Part shown: piece after piece, positions 11,891-23,261 of the stretch
How positions within the stretch are numbered: position 1 is the first letter of the stretch
Layout: each line of letters starts with the position of its first letter
Assembly (NCBI GenBank): GCA_013397695.1
Contig: VYZI01000083.1
Coordinates: forward strand, 1,774,375 to 1,838,374
Direction of reading: 5' to 3'
DNA from: Centropus unirufus
Lineage: Eukaryota; Chordata; Aves; Cuculiformes; Centropidae
Length of the DNA: 64,000 nucleotides
Notes under the pieces: generated by a model
The model's database searches: none
The model's input: the letters and a program-made list of their open reading frames with translations, nothing else
What the model was told of the DNA's origin: nothing
Made by a program: the position numbers and the translations under genes

Positions 11891-13889
11891 TTTAGGCTAA
11901 AACTATGTACACTTTTTGCGTTCCAAGACCTGTGAAATCCTTTTGGCTTTTGGCTTGCTGTGGATCTTTCAAAAAACAGAGCAAACTTGTCCCTTATCAG
12001 AACAGTTCTGAATTAATTCTCTGTAGTTACAGAAAGCCAAAGAGAATTGCTACTTTTGTTTTAATTACCACAGTTCTTTTGCTTGCCTAAACCACACATG
12101 TCTATGTATGTAAAAGTAATTTCCCAAATTTTGAAGTTGTATTATAGAACTGAAAGGATTCTTTGCAGCATATGGGAGGGGTCAGAGTTGATTTAATCTG
12201 GGTTGGAGTTGATATTATCTCACTGTTTTGTAAGGTAATTTGGTGCTATTTAATTCATAATTTTGGTTGTAGCTTCCAAAATACTTATTCCCCAAGGTTA
12301 AGTGTTTCATCCCTGCAAATCTGCACAGTCATTTGGTGGGAAACAGCAGTGTACTTTGGGTTGTTCTCCTTTTCAGATACCTGCATTCTTATCAGCTCTT
12401 GAGAAAAATTAAGCAGCATAGGAAGGAAATATAGAATAACAATATTAAGATTTTTATTCAGAATTATCTTGGGTAAGAATACATTCTTAAATGAGGTGGT
12501 TGTAATATATATTATTCTGATGTTTGATAAAAAGCTTATGAATTGCTAGTGAAATACTTGATCCACAGAAAATACACAGACTGCACAATTGCATATTGCC
12601 TTTTTATATATTTTTCTTTTATTTGCCTGGATGCAAGCCCTGGCCAGCTCCTTCTGGGTGGCTAAGGTTCTTAGGAGAGAGTAATACAGATCACTTAATT
12701 ATTTTTGTCGGTGTAGTGAAAATTGTGTTAGGTCAAGACCTCCAACACATCTGTCAGCTGCTATAGCATTTGTAACAGCATTTGTACACTTTGCCTTTTT
12801 CCACACAAACAGTATTTTCACTCTATCTGCGCGCACTTTGAAGAAACTATTGTTGGTCATTGTAATACTGAGAATGTAAACAGCTTTATGTGAATTTCTC
12901 TCTACGTAGCACATATTCAGAGCAAGTTTTGTCACAGATCTTTCAGTTTCAAGTATCTTAGTTTTTTTAAGTATGTATTTAATACAATTGTCTTTTCTGA
13001 CTACAATAAAGTTTAAAAACTAATTTATATTATTCTTCTATGAAATGCTACAGGTAATTTAAATCTACAGATTTTGGCCCATTTAAGATATACAGGAATA
13101 TTACAAAAAACACAATTTTCACTAAACATTGTCACATTTGTTTGAAATATATTAGACTCTTGCAGAGAGAAAATTAGAACAAAAAAAAATTCTAAAGGAC
13201 CTTTTTTAGTATCTGGAAATACAGTAGACAGTTTTATAACAAAACATGCACGTTCTTTAAGAGCTCACTCATACTTACATGATATTGAATAAAGCTAACC
13301 AGGAATTTATTAGCTTTAACATCCAATTTAATAAAACAAATACTAATTAAAAATTCTGCTATATTGTCAAAGCAGTCTAGTTATGAAAAAAAATCTTAAA
13401 TTTTAATTAAGATTAAGATAAGTTTGTAATAACATAATAGTGCAAGAACATGCAATTATATTGTTAATAAAAATATTTGCATGAGTATTTGCGCCATCTC
13501 ATGTGGACTTTGAGATGAAATTTGTTTACCTGATTGAAAAGCCAAAAAATGTACATGTGTTAATCTATCTCCTGCCCCTTGTGGATGTGCATCTTTAATT
13601 TCCGCCTCTTCCCTCTCTGCCTATCATTTTTTAATAAGCCCTGGCTGTTGTGTGTTAGCAGCATTCAATAGTGTCTGTGTGCATGAGGTGGAAAGTTGAA
13701 TGTGCTTATTGCACTTGGCATGTGAGCTGGGTTCCGAGAAAGTTTAAGAAACCTGTCAGGATTGCCATGGTCCCATCCTCTGGATGGCCTTATTATTTCT
13801 TTTCTCTCCCTTGAACTAGCCTGAATTCTTCTGCTGTCATGCTGGTTCAAGGCATTAGTGTAAAACTAATCACTTATTTTGCTGGATTA
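11891..13889. other. no gene or named repeat seen
   Basis: AT-rich. The part at 13,000-13,500 is especially AT-rich, with many TTAAT-type words. I see nothing I can name. Confidence 0.55.
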
Positions 13890-14139
13890 GTTTTCCGAGG
13901 GATCAGCTTCCTGAGGCAGCGCCGGAGCACTGAGAGCCACAGCCCGGCAAAGCTGGCAATAAGCTGGAGTGTGGGCAGATGCAGCATAACAGGGTGCTGA
14001 ACCTTTACTAGAGAAATCTTGCACACTCCTGGTCTTGCAAATGTTCCTGTCATAAGAACTGCTCTGTGAATCACACAAACTTGCAAACCACCACATCTTG
14101 CCGAAGGGGTCTTCATCCTCTCACCAAGCTGGAGCCAAG
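13890..14139 (+). other. possible non-coding first exon ending in a strong donor
   Basis: This GC-richer 250-bp block contains several CpGs (for example CAGCGCCGGAGC) and ends at a strong donor, CCAAG|gtaaga. All three plus frames carry stops, so if transcribed it would be untranslated. There is no recognisable TATA box, so a promoter call is weak. A minus-strand open frame of 80 codons overlaps it but lacks splice sites. Confidence 0.22.
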
Positions 14140-14730
14140 GTAAGACATTTCAGAAGAAGAAATACAGAATGCGAGAAGCTACAACCGGTTTAAGTACAAA
14201 ACAATTGTGTGAATATTTCCCAGTGTGCTTGAATGGCAGGCAAGCTTTAGATTGATCAGGTTTATTTGATCAAGTTTCTGAGAATGATAAAGCAAAAAGA
14301 AAAATTAATGGAGAATATCTATCATGAAAATGCTGCCTGCATTTCTCAAATATTTTTGGTTTTCATCATCTTCCATTTTTCTCTTTTTGTCCTTTTCCCC
14401 AAAACCATTTTTCTTCTCCATCTTTATCAAAAAGCAGAATATCCGAGTGCAGTTCAGAAGATAGAGCTATATAATTAACTTCCAGTTTCCTCTATAATGT
14501 AGAGTTATATTTCATTTTGCCTTGTCTTTATTCCAAACATGTTACAGAACACCCTGTAAGCATATGCTTTCCAGGCGTTTGTTTAAATTCTATAAAGTAA
14601 TCTGGAATTTATTCAGAAAAAGCATCATAAATCTTGCAACTGTGCTACAACTGAAATGTTTATCTATACTGAGTTAATCAAATACATCCACTGTAATAAG
14701 TAATTACCTTAATATAGGTACTCCACAGTA
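14140..14730. other. no gene or named repeat seen
   Basis: AT-rich sequence up to the CR1 insertion. Confidence 0.55.
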
Positions 14731-15316
14731 CATCATAGAAAGGCTTGGGCTGGAAGAGACATTTACAGGTCATCCAATCCCACCCCCTGCAGTGAGCATG
14801 GACATCTTCAACCATATCAGGCTGCTCTGAGCCACATCCAACCTGACCTTGAATGTTTCCAGGGATGGGGCGTTGACCACCTCTCTGGCCAACCTGTGCC
14901 AGTGTTTCATCACCCTCAGTGAGAAAAATATCTTCCTAATATCTGGTCTAAACTTCTTTTACTTTGAAATCATTACCCTTTGTCCAATTGCTACAGGCCC
15001 TGCTAAAACATTTTCCCCCATCTTTCTTATAAGCCCACGCCAAGTATTGAAAGGCTGCAATAAGGTCTCCTCTGACTCTTTTCCTAGCTCAACAACCCCA
15101 ATTCTCAGCTTCTTTCCACTGAGAAGGTGTTCATGCTCTTGACCATTTTTAAGGCCCTCCTCTGGATCCGCTCCAACAGGTTCATGTCCTTCCTGTGCTG
15201 AGCACTTCAGAGCTGGACGCAGGGCTCCAGGTGTGGTCTCACCAGAGCAGAGCAGAGGAGCAGAATCGCCTCCCTTAAACTGCTGGTCACACTTCTTTTG
15301 ATACTGCCCAGGGTAT
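14731..15316 (-). mobile_element. CR1 LINE 3' end, 5'-truncated
   Basis: The plus strand shows the reverse complement of a CR1 end. It opens with CATCATAGAAAGGCTTGGGC and passes through ACCTGACCTTGAATG, ACCTGTGCCAGTGTTTCATC, GGATCCGCTCCAACAGG and GTGTGGTCTCACCAGAGC to TACTGCCCAGGGTATG. About 585 bp are kept, one of the longer non-coding CR1 copies here. The 3' terminus is at 14731. The plus-strand open frame at 14849-15142 is just the antisense of this element. Confidence 0.92.
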
Positions 15317-17325
15317 GTGAAGTATTAATCTTTTGAGGTGAACGTGTCTGTTTACCCATATTTTGTCACCCATATAAATTTTATTTATGATATATATACA
15401 TATATACATATGAATTTACAAGTTCACTTCAGCTTCCCAGATGATCCATGATGATACACTTGACACTCTGGAGAGCCTAAGTAAAATTCTGAATGGATTT
15501 CTTTGGAAAGAGGACAGTAGCATGGCCAGTCTCCTGTCTATCCACACTTGTATAGCCGAGTAAGAGTATGCAGCTAGGCCAAAGTCATTGGGTCATACTA
15601 TCCTCAGCAATTCCAAGTGGGTTTTCCTTCACAGAGATTTATTCAAATGACTTGAACATCCCTCCACAAACCCAATTTTGCTGCAGTGTAGCTGCAAGCT
15701 GCACACCTTGTGAGTTTTAACTGCTTCAGTTGCCTGCCTGTGGGAGACAATATTCACAGCAGGAGTGGTTCAATATATACCCAGCTTATAGCTAGATGAA
15801 ATAGGCTATTTATGCCCCCTTGAAGACAGACGGCTTTACTCTGGGCTGTGTATGCCTAAGCTCACCTTATATTTTATATGTGGAAATTGGAACAAACTTT
15901 ATATTGAACAAATCACACCTACGCTTTTCTATTTTTTCCCCCCTCCTACACAGAACCTCTTGTTTTCCCAAGTTTTCTTTCTAGGTATTTTCAGTCAACA
16001 TTACAGCAGAGGGATTTTTCAGTAAATAATAGTGTTTGGCAGTTTATAGTGGAATTCTTTAATGCTCATGCGCCCATAAAGACTCCTTGCTAGACTATCT
16101 CACATTTTCTGAAAGTCATGGTCCAGCAAGGTTGATTGATCAACCCCAATAAATCAATCTCAGCAAGAGTCTAAAATTTTAATACAGTACTTCATAATGT
16201 TCTCAGGATGACGCTAAGAAATAGAAAACAGTGCTCATGGCACCAATCTTCACCAGGCTTTTCATCTTTTTAAACAACTTTTTCATAATCTACTATTGCA
16301 TTCTGCTCAGTTTCCAAGCATTTGAACCCCTGCTGAGCCAAGTATTCAACCATTTTAGACAGTGCAAAGCTCCATCAACCAAAAATTGTCTGTGACTGGA
16401 AGATCTGATTATCTTATTTCTTAGCCTTAGCTTCACATAAATCTATATAAAACAAATGATATTTAACCCATCCTGAATACAGCTGACAGTTCTTTGTCTA
16501 AAGTAGAAATTTCTAGCATTTCTTCCGTCACCTTTTAATGTTCTCTCTGTGACAATGGATATTGATAATAACCAGGAACTCTATACCCAGACTGTAAGAA
16601 AGTGCATATTTTCTTCATTTGTGTGATGCCCTGCTTCTGTTCGTACTTCAAGAGGGATGCTGTAGCTCCCCAGGGGAAAACTAAGATCTGTATCTGTTCT
16701 GTATTACGTTGAATATTATTGCTTCTCTGCAGTCTTGAAGGTTAAGACTCCAGCTTTCCTTCACCTTCAGGACTTTGACTTTTAAAAAGTTGCTCTTGGG
16801 CTGAGATCTAGTATGCCAACTTTCAGCCTGAAGCAAAATTTTATGTCTGAGTTAAAAATACATGGATAAATCCAACTGGAATAGTCTCACATAATATAAT
16901 ACGTAAAAAAGGATCTTTGTCATAGATAGAGACAGTCTTCTTAAAGCGAGTTTTTAAAGTCAGCCAGCCTTTACTTTTTATTTTTCTGCTGCTATGTACT
17001 TTTCCCTGAAGGAGCAGGAGTGATACCTTAAGGTCAAACAGGTGCAGCACAGATCTATACTCTTTTTATTTCCCTTTATCTTTCTGTTTCTCTTCCAATA
17101 AAGGTTTCAACACCATTGTTTAATTCTTGGATGCTTAAAATGGGAGTTGTGTGTCATGGTTTTAGTTTAGGGAAAGTCTTGCTGTAATTCCGATAATTAT
17201 GAAAAATGTAAAGGATGAATGCTGATTGTGTGTAAATATTTTCAGTCTCTGGCTCATTCATGGGGAATTTTTAATTTTCCAATGTGTTATTATTAACCTC
17301 CATTCATTGTGTAACCTTATGGGTG
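15317..17325. other. no gene or named repeat seen
   Basis: AT-rich, with a short TA/CA simple run at about 15388-15411 (TATATATACATATATACATA). No CR1 and no supported exon. Confidence 0.55.
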
Positions 17326-17534
17326 CATAGAATCATGGAATCGTTTAGGTTGGAAGGGACCTTAAAGGTCATCAAGTTCCAACCCCCTGCCATTGGCAGG
17401 GGCACCTCCCACTGGATCAGGGCCTCCAAGCCCCATCCAACCTGGCCTTCAACACCTCCAGGGATGGGACAGCCACCACTGCTCTGAGCAACCTGGGCCA
17501 GGGACTCCCCACCCTCACAGAAGAACATTTCTCC
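17326..17534 (-). mobile_element. CR1 LINE 3' end (copy C of a chimaeric pair)
   Basis: On the plus strand this opens CATAGAATCATGGAATCG and runs through TTGGAAGGGACCTTAAAGG, GCACCTCCCACTGGATCAGG and ACCTGGGCCAGGGACTCCCC. It is therefore a minus-strand CR1 terminus with about 200 bp kept. It is about 95% identical by eye to the CR1 at 22836-23046. In place of more CR1, the next segment is a non-CR1 head shared with that same locus. Confidence 0.92.
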
Positions 17535-17795
17535 CTAGTTATTAACCTGAATAGGGAAACACAGGAGCTGTAGTTAGAAAGAACCATTTAAAATCATGTT
17601 TTCTAACTTTCAGAACTTATTCAACCTTCCTTGTGTACAATTTTCTTTTGTTGTTGTGTAATAACCAAACTGCATTTGTGCAGCCAATATTCACTCCCCT
17701 GACAGGAGGCAACAAGCCCAGCAAGTTTCAGATCTGTTACTTACCTCTTTCTCAGAACATATATTTTTCATTTGCCTTTCGGAGTAATCCAGCAG
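17535..17795 (-). repeat. non-CR1 head shared with 22597-22835 (inverted copy)
   Basis: About 240 bp adjoining the CR1 end match 22597-22835 in reverse complement with about a dozen differences. Shared landmarks include AGTTATTAACCTGAATAGGG, CAGCCAATATTCACTCCCCT and GGCAACAAGCCCAGCAAG. Similarity fades near 17783-17795. Both copies keep a frame containing NNQTAFVQPIFTPLTGGNK, read antisense to the CR1. It is not CR1 sequence and has no tRNA-like start, so it is not a standard SINE head. Confidence 0.85.
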
Positions 17796-19349
17796 CAGAA
17801 GTTGAACAATTAGATATGAAATTACCTCCTATGTGAATCTTCATGTCCTGAATAGGTTTGCAATGGTTTCTCCCTGTGTCAAAACTGATTGATCTGTTCA
17901 TAATGTAGCAGCACAGTAATATTTGAAGACTTCCGGTGCTTCTTTTCATTGAAATAGAGGACAAAACTCTTATGGATGATAGCAGGGGCAGGTACAAACA
18001 CACAAACTCGGATCTTACACTGGCCTTCGAAACCTATGATCCAACTGATCTCTGGGGCTTCGAAACACTCAGAAATTATTGCAGAGAATTATTTTGCTAA
18101 TAGATTCACTTTGTGCAGAACTTCTAACGTTTTTCTATTAATTGAAGTCCATTATCTGGTCAAAACCCATGTAATCTGGGGATCAAATAATTCTAATTAG
18201 CCCATGCAAAAGGAGACTGGGGGAATAATGTGTTTTCATAACTTTACACTGCTCTCGCTAATTCTAAAATGCTTGAGGACTTCATGGTTCAGGGAATCTG
18301 CATGGAAAAGAAAAAGTAAAAGACCATTTCTCTCTGACAGTGCTTAAGATGTAGCTCAAAAGAACTTCTTACTGGTCCAAAAGCTCTTACTGCTGTCTGA
18401 TCATGGTTGACGGATTATCAGCACAATAAGGCAATGTTTTCAGTCCTGTTTTCTCCTAAGTCAGCATTTTGTATCACAAAATGTATGGCTGCAGGCGCCT
18501 GGCACTATTTCTGGTTGTTTATTTAGGGAGATGGGGCACAGATCTGGCAGAAGAATCAAAATAAGCTGTGTCTCCACTCTCATTGTGCGAAGGATTTGGG
18601 TACATTTAACAAAGCTGGCACTGCTCTTTTCCATGTTACAGTGTACTGTGTATTAAAATTGCAGTTCTGCAGCCCTTCCCATTTAATGATTTCAAGATAC
18701 TTTGGAGACGTGAACAAACTGTGCTTTGCAGTCTTCCTTGGAGAAAGAATGGATGGTATTTATCTCAAATTTCTAAAGATAAGGGGAAAAGCACAGTAGT
18801 TCAGAGTATCAAAACTGCTAAGTGCCTTTCATTTAATTAATTAAAGTTTGGCAGCTGAATATCATTGACTTGATCACTGCAAAGAAAAGGTTCCTAGCAG
18901 ATTTGTGAGGTTTTCTTGGTCTTTCTTTATAAGCAACCTTTCCATATCAGCTCAATAACCATGGAGCTGATGCAATTTGCAAAAATTGGTAATAATGTAA
19001 AATAGCTTTTAAAATAGAAAAATATTTCAGTTCAGAAATGGTGGAAATGGAGAAGATAAGCAAAAAATGTAATTCAGAGAAAAGAATGCTGAGTTCAAAT
19101 TAGTGCAAGCTTGCAATTAATAAGCCAAGACAGTGGAGTTTGAGACATTTTATTTATATTTATAAAAATAAATAGGAAAAGAAGAAGAAAAACAGAAGAA
19201 ATTGTCCATCCGTATCAAATCATACTGTGATAGGATGTAAAAATTGTTGCTGTTTACATAAACATATGGTAAAAGCCTACACCTGTATTAAGCATCTTAA
19301 TTACTCAGAGTATTATCTTCTGATAATTAATTAAAATTTTATCTTCCAG
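17796..19349. other. no gene or named repeat seen
   Basis: AT-rich sequence, with purine-rich stretches near 19150-19200. Confidence 0.55.
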
Positions 19350-19461
19350 GATGCTTTTGTCGAAGCTGGTCAACGCAGTTTTGTAAAGGTCAATTGGCCC
19401 AACCAGGATTCAGGACACATTACACCATTAGTAACTGTGGTTCTGAGGACACTGATCAAGT
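19350..19461 (+). CDS. candidate coding exon, set 1 (112 bp)
   Basis: The acceptor is AATTTTATCTTCCAG and the donor AAGT|gtgagt. Frame 1 is open throughout: it begins DAFVEAGQRSFVKVNWP, includes a hydrophobic ITPLVTVVL and ends TLIK with one leftover T. This fits phase 0 from the candidate at 7575 and phase 1 into the one at 26029. A second frame (starting CFCRSWSTQF) is also open, which weakens the case. If the segment at 24919 followed directly, the leftover T plus AA would make TAA. Confidence 0.27.
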
Positions 19462-20832
19462 GTGAGTGCACCTCACACGTTGACTTTTCAGACCATCAGA
19501 CCTAATTTTTTTGTTGCTGTGCTCCACCAGATTAACAATATGTGCTGAAGGCGCTATGTATAGCTCTGAAAAATGTAGAGAACTTTAGTCTAAACATTTG
19601 GAGACGGACTGGCGGGAAAAGAAAAAGTGAAAAGGAGAATTGTAATGCTGTTGTTCAGTTATCTCATCTTCAGAATACTGGGGACATAATTTCCTTCACC
19701 ATCTCTTCTGCACCTCAGTGGAGTGTCTTCCATCCTTGAAGATCTTCTCCGCTGTTAGAAAGGAGTTTTATCTCATGACTATAACTTTTTTGAATTATTC
19801 ATTCTTTTTCGTGTTCTGCTCCTTCACCCAGCCTGCTTCCTTTTGCAAAATCTTAGACTGTTTGCCATACATTTTTCTGAGCTATCCCTTTTGCTAAATA
19901 CTGTGATGTTGATTAATGGACTGAATTTAATCCATTAGGTTCAAAATGTACTGGAAACAGAAGGTGAAAAGAACAGTTTTACACAAATTAATTCCAGAGT
20001 GCTTATTGGTTCTTCTCTATTTGCTTTATCATTTTATATTCATATGAAGTTGGTTATTCTTTCTGTTGTTCAAGGATAAATATTCATGTTCACAGTTTTG
20101 TTAAATGTAACATAGCTTTTAACTGCCCTAAGACAATGTTTTCAGAGTCATTCAATTAGCTATGTAAATCTTTCATATTTAAAACTAATAATACTTATTT
20201 ACATTACAAATGAGTCACTAATTTGATAATGCTTGATAACAAAAGTTACACTATATGATAATCATGTTTGTCTTATATTAGCAAATATAGAACTCAATTC
20301 GGAAAATCCAAAGTATGCCTATTAAAACTGTTTTCTCTACTGAACAAGAATTCTCCCACTGAAAAAAAGGAACTTTATGTCATTGTAAAAAAGTTACAGG
20401 ATTTTTCCTCTTGGTACCCTTGATTTTAATTATTTTAAGTAGGTTTATATAGCAAACGGGCCAAGTTTGAGAACTGTTCTATACACAAACCCTCCATTGA
20501 AATCTTTACCACGTATGCATCATTGTCAACAGTGAATGTTTCATAAACTAAGTTCTCTTTACAGTCATGAAGATCCAAATACATGGTTTTTGCTATGAAG
20601 GTATTGGCTCATGGGCAGTTGATTTCTTTTATTGGTTCTGACTAGATGTAAGTAATTTCCCGACATCCTAGACCTGGAAGTTCCTGCTGATGATACAGAA
20701 ATGAAAAAGGGACTTTTCAGTTCCCTCCCTGACTGCTTTATGAATTCCACTCCATTCCTTGGAGTGAAAGGCAGTAAAATAAATTGCAGTCACTAAGGGC
20801 ATTGGATTTTATTTTGAATGCACTCAGAGAGC
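19462..20832. other. no gene or named repeat seen
   Basis: AT-rich sequence with no supported exon. Confidence 0.55.
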
Positions 20833-21256
20833 ATAGAGGGCAAGGAAGGTGATGAAGTCTTGAGAAGCACCTGTGGGACCTGAGCCTGTTTAGCCTGGAG
20901 AAGAGGAGGCCGAGAGGAGACCTTATTGCTCTCTACAACTACCTGAAAGGAGGTTGTAGTGATGTGGGTGTTGGGGTCTTCTCCCCAGTAGCAAGAGATA
21001 GGGTGAGAGGAAATGGCCTAAAATTGTACTGTGGAGGTTTAGATTGGGAATTAGGAAAAAAATTCTCTACCAAAAGAGTGGTGAAATATTGGCACGAAGT
21101 GTCCAAGGAAGCGTCCAAGTGGTGGAGCCACCACCCCTGGAGGTATCTAAAAACATTGCAGATGTAGTGCTTAGGGACATGGCTTAGTAGGCACAATGGT
21201 GTTGGACTTGATGATCTTGGAGGTCTTGTCTAATCTTAACGATTCTATGATTCTAC
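20833..21256 (+). mobile_element. CR1 LINE 3' end, nearly complete terminal 420 bp
   Basis: This reads AGAGGGCAAGGAAGGTGATG, then GTTTAGCCTGGAGAAGAGG, CTCTCTACAACTACCTG, GAGAGGAAATGGCC, CACCCCTGGAGGTATC and GGACTTGATGATCTTGGAGG, and ends in CGATTCTATGATTCTA. The 3' end ('TAATCTTAACGATTCT') is a different CR1 type from the 'CCAACCCAAAC' ends at 22.8 and 48 kb. It is the same type as 6.5 and 9.7 kb. Open frames on both strands here are CR1-derived. Confidence 0.93.
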
Positions 21257-22596
21257 TTAAAAAAAATAATGAATCAATCACCTTAACATAATCACTATTC
21301 AGAAGAGGATGTCATGTTACAACCTCAAGAGGAGCTTTCCATATGGAGTTCTTATTAAACAAACTTCAACAAGTCTAAGAAAAATAAGTCTTATTTTATA
21401 TGAAATGAGATTTTAGCACTTGGCCAAGATGTAAACTTGAAACCACACTGGTTTAGGAAATCTTTTCTTGATATAAATATGCAGTAACACAATAAAGGTA
21501 ACGTTATTTAAAATAAAATTTTATATAAGTTGCAGAACATGAATGTCTCAGTGTAATATTCACAGATACTCTTTTTTTCCAGCCATTTTCCTGGCTTCCT
21601 TGGAGATGATTCAGTAACTGAGCTGTGGCAAATAATGAGTATTTTCACTTCTATTGGCCTTGTGATCCTGGCAGTGCCCAAGGGACTTGCAGCATGTCCC
21701 AGAGCACATCTGGATGCCATGTAATTGTCTTGTCGCTCCTTGAAACTTCTGGTGTTTTCCAAGTCTTTCCACTTTTCATCCAGGTAAAATTTAGTTTTCA
21801 TTATTCTATGTTTTCTAAGCAAGAGAAAACTTCAGGTTCAATCTTTGCATGATTTAGTTCAGCATAGTTTAGAAATACATCTCCAGCTCTCCAATATCAG
21901 AGATCCTATTGGCGCTTTGCATCATTTTTCTTTCCTCTTTTGTTTCCTTATTACACCACAATTAGCCAAATCTTCTTAAGTTCCTACAATAACTGTTCTA
22001 AAACATGAGTTTTGCTCTCCTCTTTTTCTTTTCTCTTTTTCAAGACAATAAGAAACTCCATTTTAATTAAAGGAAAGATAAAAATGAGTATTTTACAAGT
22101 GTTCTGGGACTTTTAAAATAACTTGCATGTATCAGACATTTTAATATTTTGACATGTACTCATATTGTCCACATATATTTTTAATGATAAGTTGTGTCAA
22201 GCTGCATCTGCTTTAATCTCATGTACCATGGCAGTTCCTTAACTGGAGGACTTACTACAGCAGGTTGCCACAAAAGTATTTCTGCATTTCCTTTAATTTT
22301 CTTCCTCAACTGACAAAAACATAAGGGTCTTTACATTTTTAATGACAAACAGAATTTCTGTATTCAGAAAAAAAAACTTTTTCAGAAATGACAGTATGGT
22401 ACACATTTGTACACTCATTCTGTCATAACTAAGGGAAAGTAGTACAGACAAGACATCACCGTAGCCCCTTGAAGCTTTGCTACCCATCACAGAGTTTTGA
22501 AAACCTTGTCACAATAAACTTGCATGTGCTTGACATTAATGGTTGTTCCTCTATGAGAGAAATATCCTTTGATATGAAAGGGTTTGTTCCAAAAGG
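21257..22596. other. no gene; one splice-like segment
   Basis: AT-rich sequence. The segment 21583-21783 has a strong acceptor (CTTTTTTTCCAG) and donor (TCCAG|gtaaaa) and is 201 bp. All three frames contain a stop, so it could only be a non-coding or terminal exon. Confidence 0.45.
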
Positions 22597-22835
22597 CATA
22601 TGAAAAATATATGTTCTGAGATAGAGGTAAGTAACAGATCTGAAACTTGCTGGGCTTGTTGCCTCCTGTCAGGGGAGTGAATATTGGCTGCACAAATGCA
22701 GTTTGATTATTCACAACAACAAAAGAAAATTGTACACAAGGAAGGTCGAATAAGTTCTGAAAGGTAGAAAACATGATTTTAAATGGTTCTTTCTAATTAC
22801 AGCTTCAGTGTTTCCCTATTCAGGTTAATAACTAT
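22597..22835 (+). repeat. non-CR1 head of the chimaeric CR1 locus (copy A)
   Basis: This matches 17535-17795 in inverted orientation at about 95% by eye. In CR1 sense it contains a consensus donor (GAG|gtaagtaac at 22627) and, about 175 bp on, an acceptor-like TTCTTTCTAATTACAG ending at 22802. Neither copy has lost the sequence between them. It reads straight into the CR1 end at 22836, so head plus CR1 behaves as one unit. Confidence 0.85.
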
Positions 22836-23046
22836 GAAGAAATGTTTTTCTGTGAGGGTGGGGAGTCCCTGGCCCAGGTTGCCCAGAGCAGTGGTGGCTG
22901 TCCCATCCCTGGAGGTGTTGAAGGCCAGGTTGGATGGGGCTTGGAGGCCCTGATCCAGTGGGAAGTGTCCCTGCCCATGGCAGGGGAATTAGAACTTGAT
23001 GACCTTTAAGGTCCCTTCCAACCCAAACTATTTTATGATTCTATGA
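22836..23046 (+). mobile_element. CR1 LINE 3' end (copy A)
   Basis: This begins about GAAGAAATGTTTTTCTGTG and continues GGGTGGGGAGTCCCTGGCCC, CAGAGCAGTGGTGGCTG, AGGTTGGATGGGGCTTGG and CTTCCAACCCAAACTATTTT, then ends ATGATTCTATGA. The 3' terminus is intact. Similarity with copy C stops at this terminus, as expected if one was made by reverse transcription of a CR1-tailed RNA. Confidence 0.93.
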
Positions 23047-23204
23047 TCCACACTTGGTTAGCTCAGTATATATCTCAGGAATATTTCTGTATTCATCCTT
23101 GATCTTGGATCCAGTTGTATCTGTGGTTTAGTGCTTTCCAGCATTATGTTATGTCCTTGGAGGTCTCATGCTGCATCTCCTAAGGTTCAAACACTGGTAT
23201 CTGT
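23047..23204 (+). repeat. sequence shared with 48451-48615, just past a CR1 3' end
   Basis: Directly after the CR1 terminus, about 158 bp match the sequence directly after the CR1 terminus at 48.45 kb at roughly 85% by eye. Landmarks are GGTTAGCTCAG, TTTCTGTATTCATCCTTGAT, ATCTGTGGTTTAGTGCTTTC and ACACTGGTAT. The match is in the same orientation. The two flanking CR1 ends are also about 85% alike. Confidence 0.82.
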
Positions 23205-23261
23205 TGGGACGCGATGATCCTCAGGGTCCCTTCTGACCCAAACCTTTCTATGATTCTATAA
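23205..23261 (+). mobile_element. second CR1 3' terminus in tandem
   Basis: The sequence GATGATCCTCAGGGTCCCTT, then CTGACCCAAACC, then TATGATTCTATA is a complete short CR1 end. It lies only about 160 bp after the previous terminus and in the same orientation. Confidence 0.8.

Noticed and set aside
21583..21783. 201-bp segment with strong splice sites
   Set aside because: Stops occur in all three frames and its phase does not fit the neighbouring candidates. Kept only as a possible non-coding exon.
23058..23195. TAGCTCAGT and GGTTCAAAC resembling tRNA-type A and B boxes in the shared flank
   Set aside because: They are about 120 bp apart, too far for a tRNA-derived SINE promoter, and the B-like box is not kept in the 48-kb copy.
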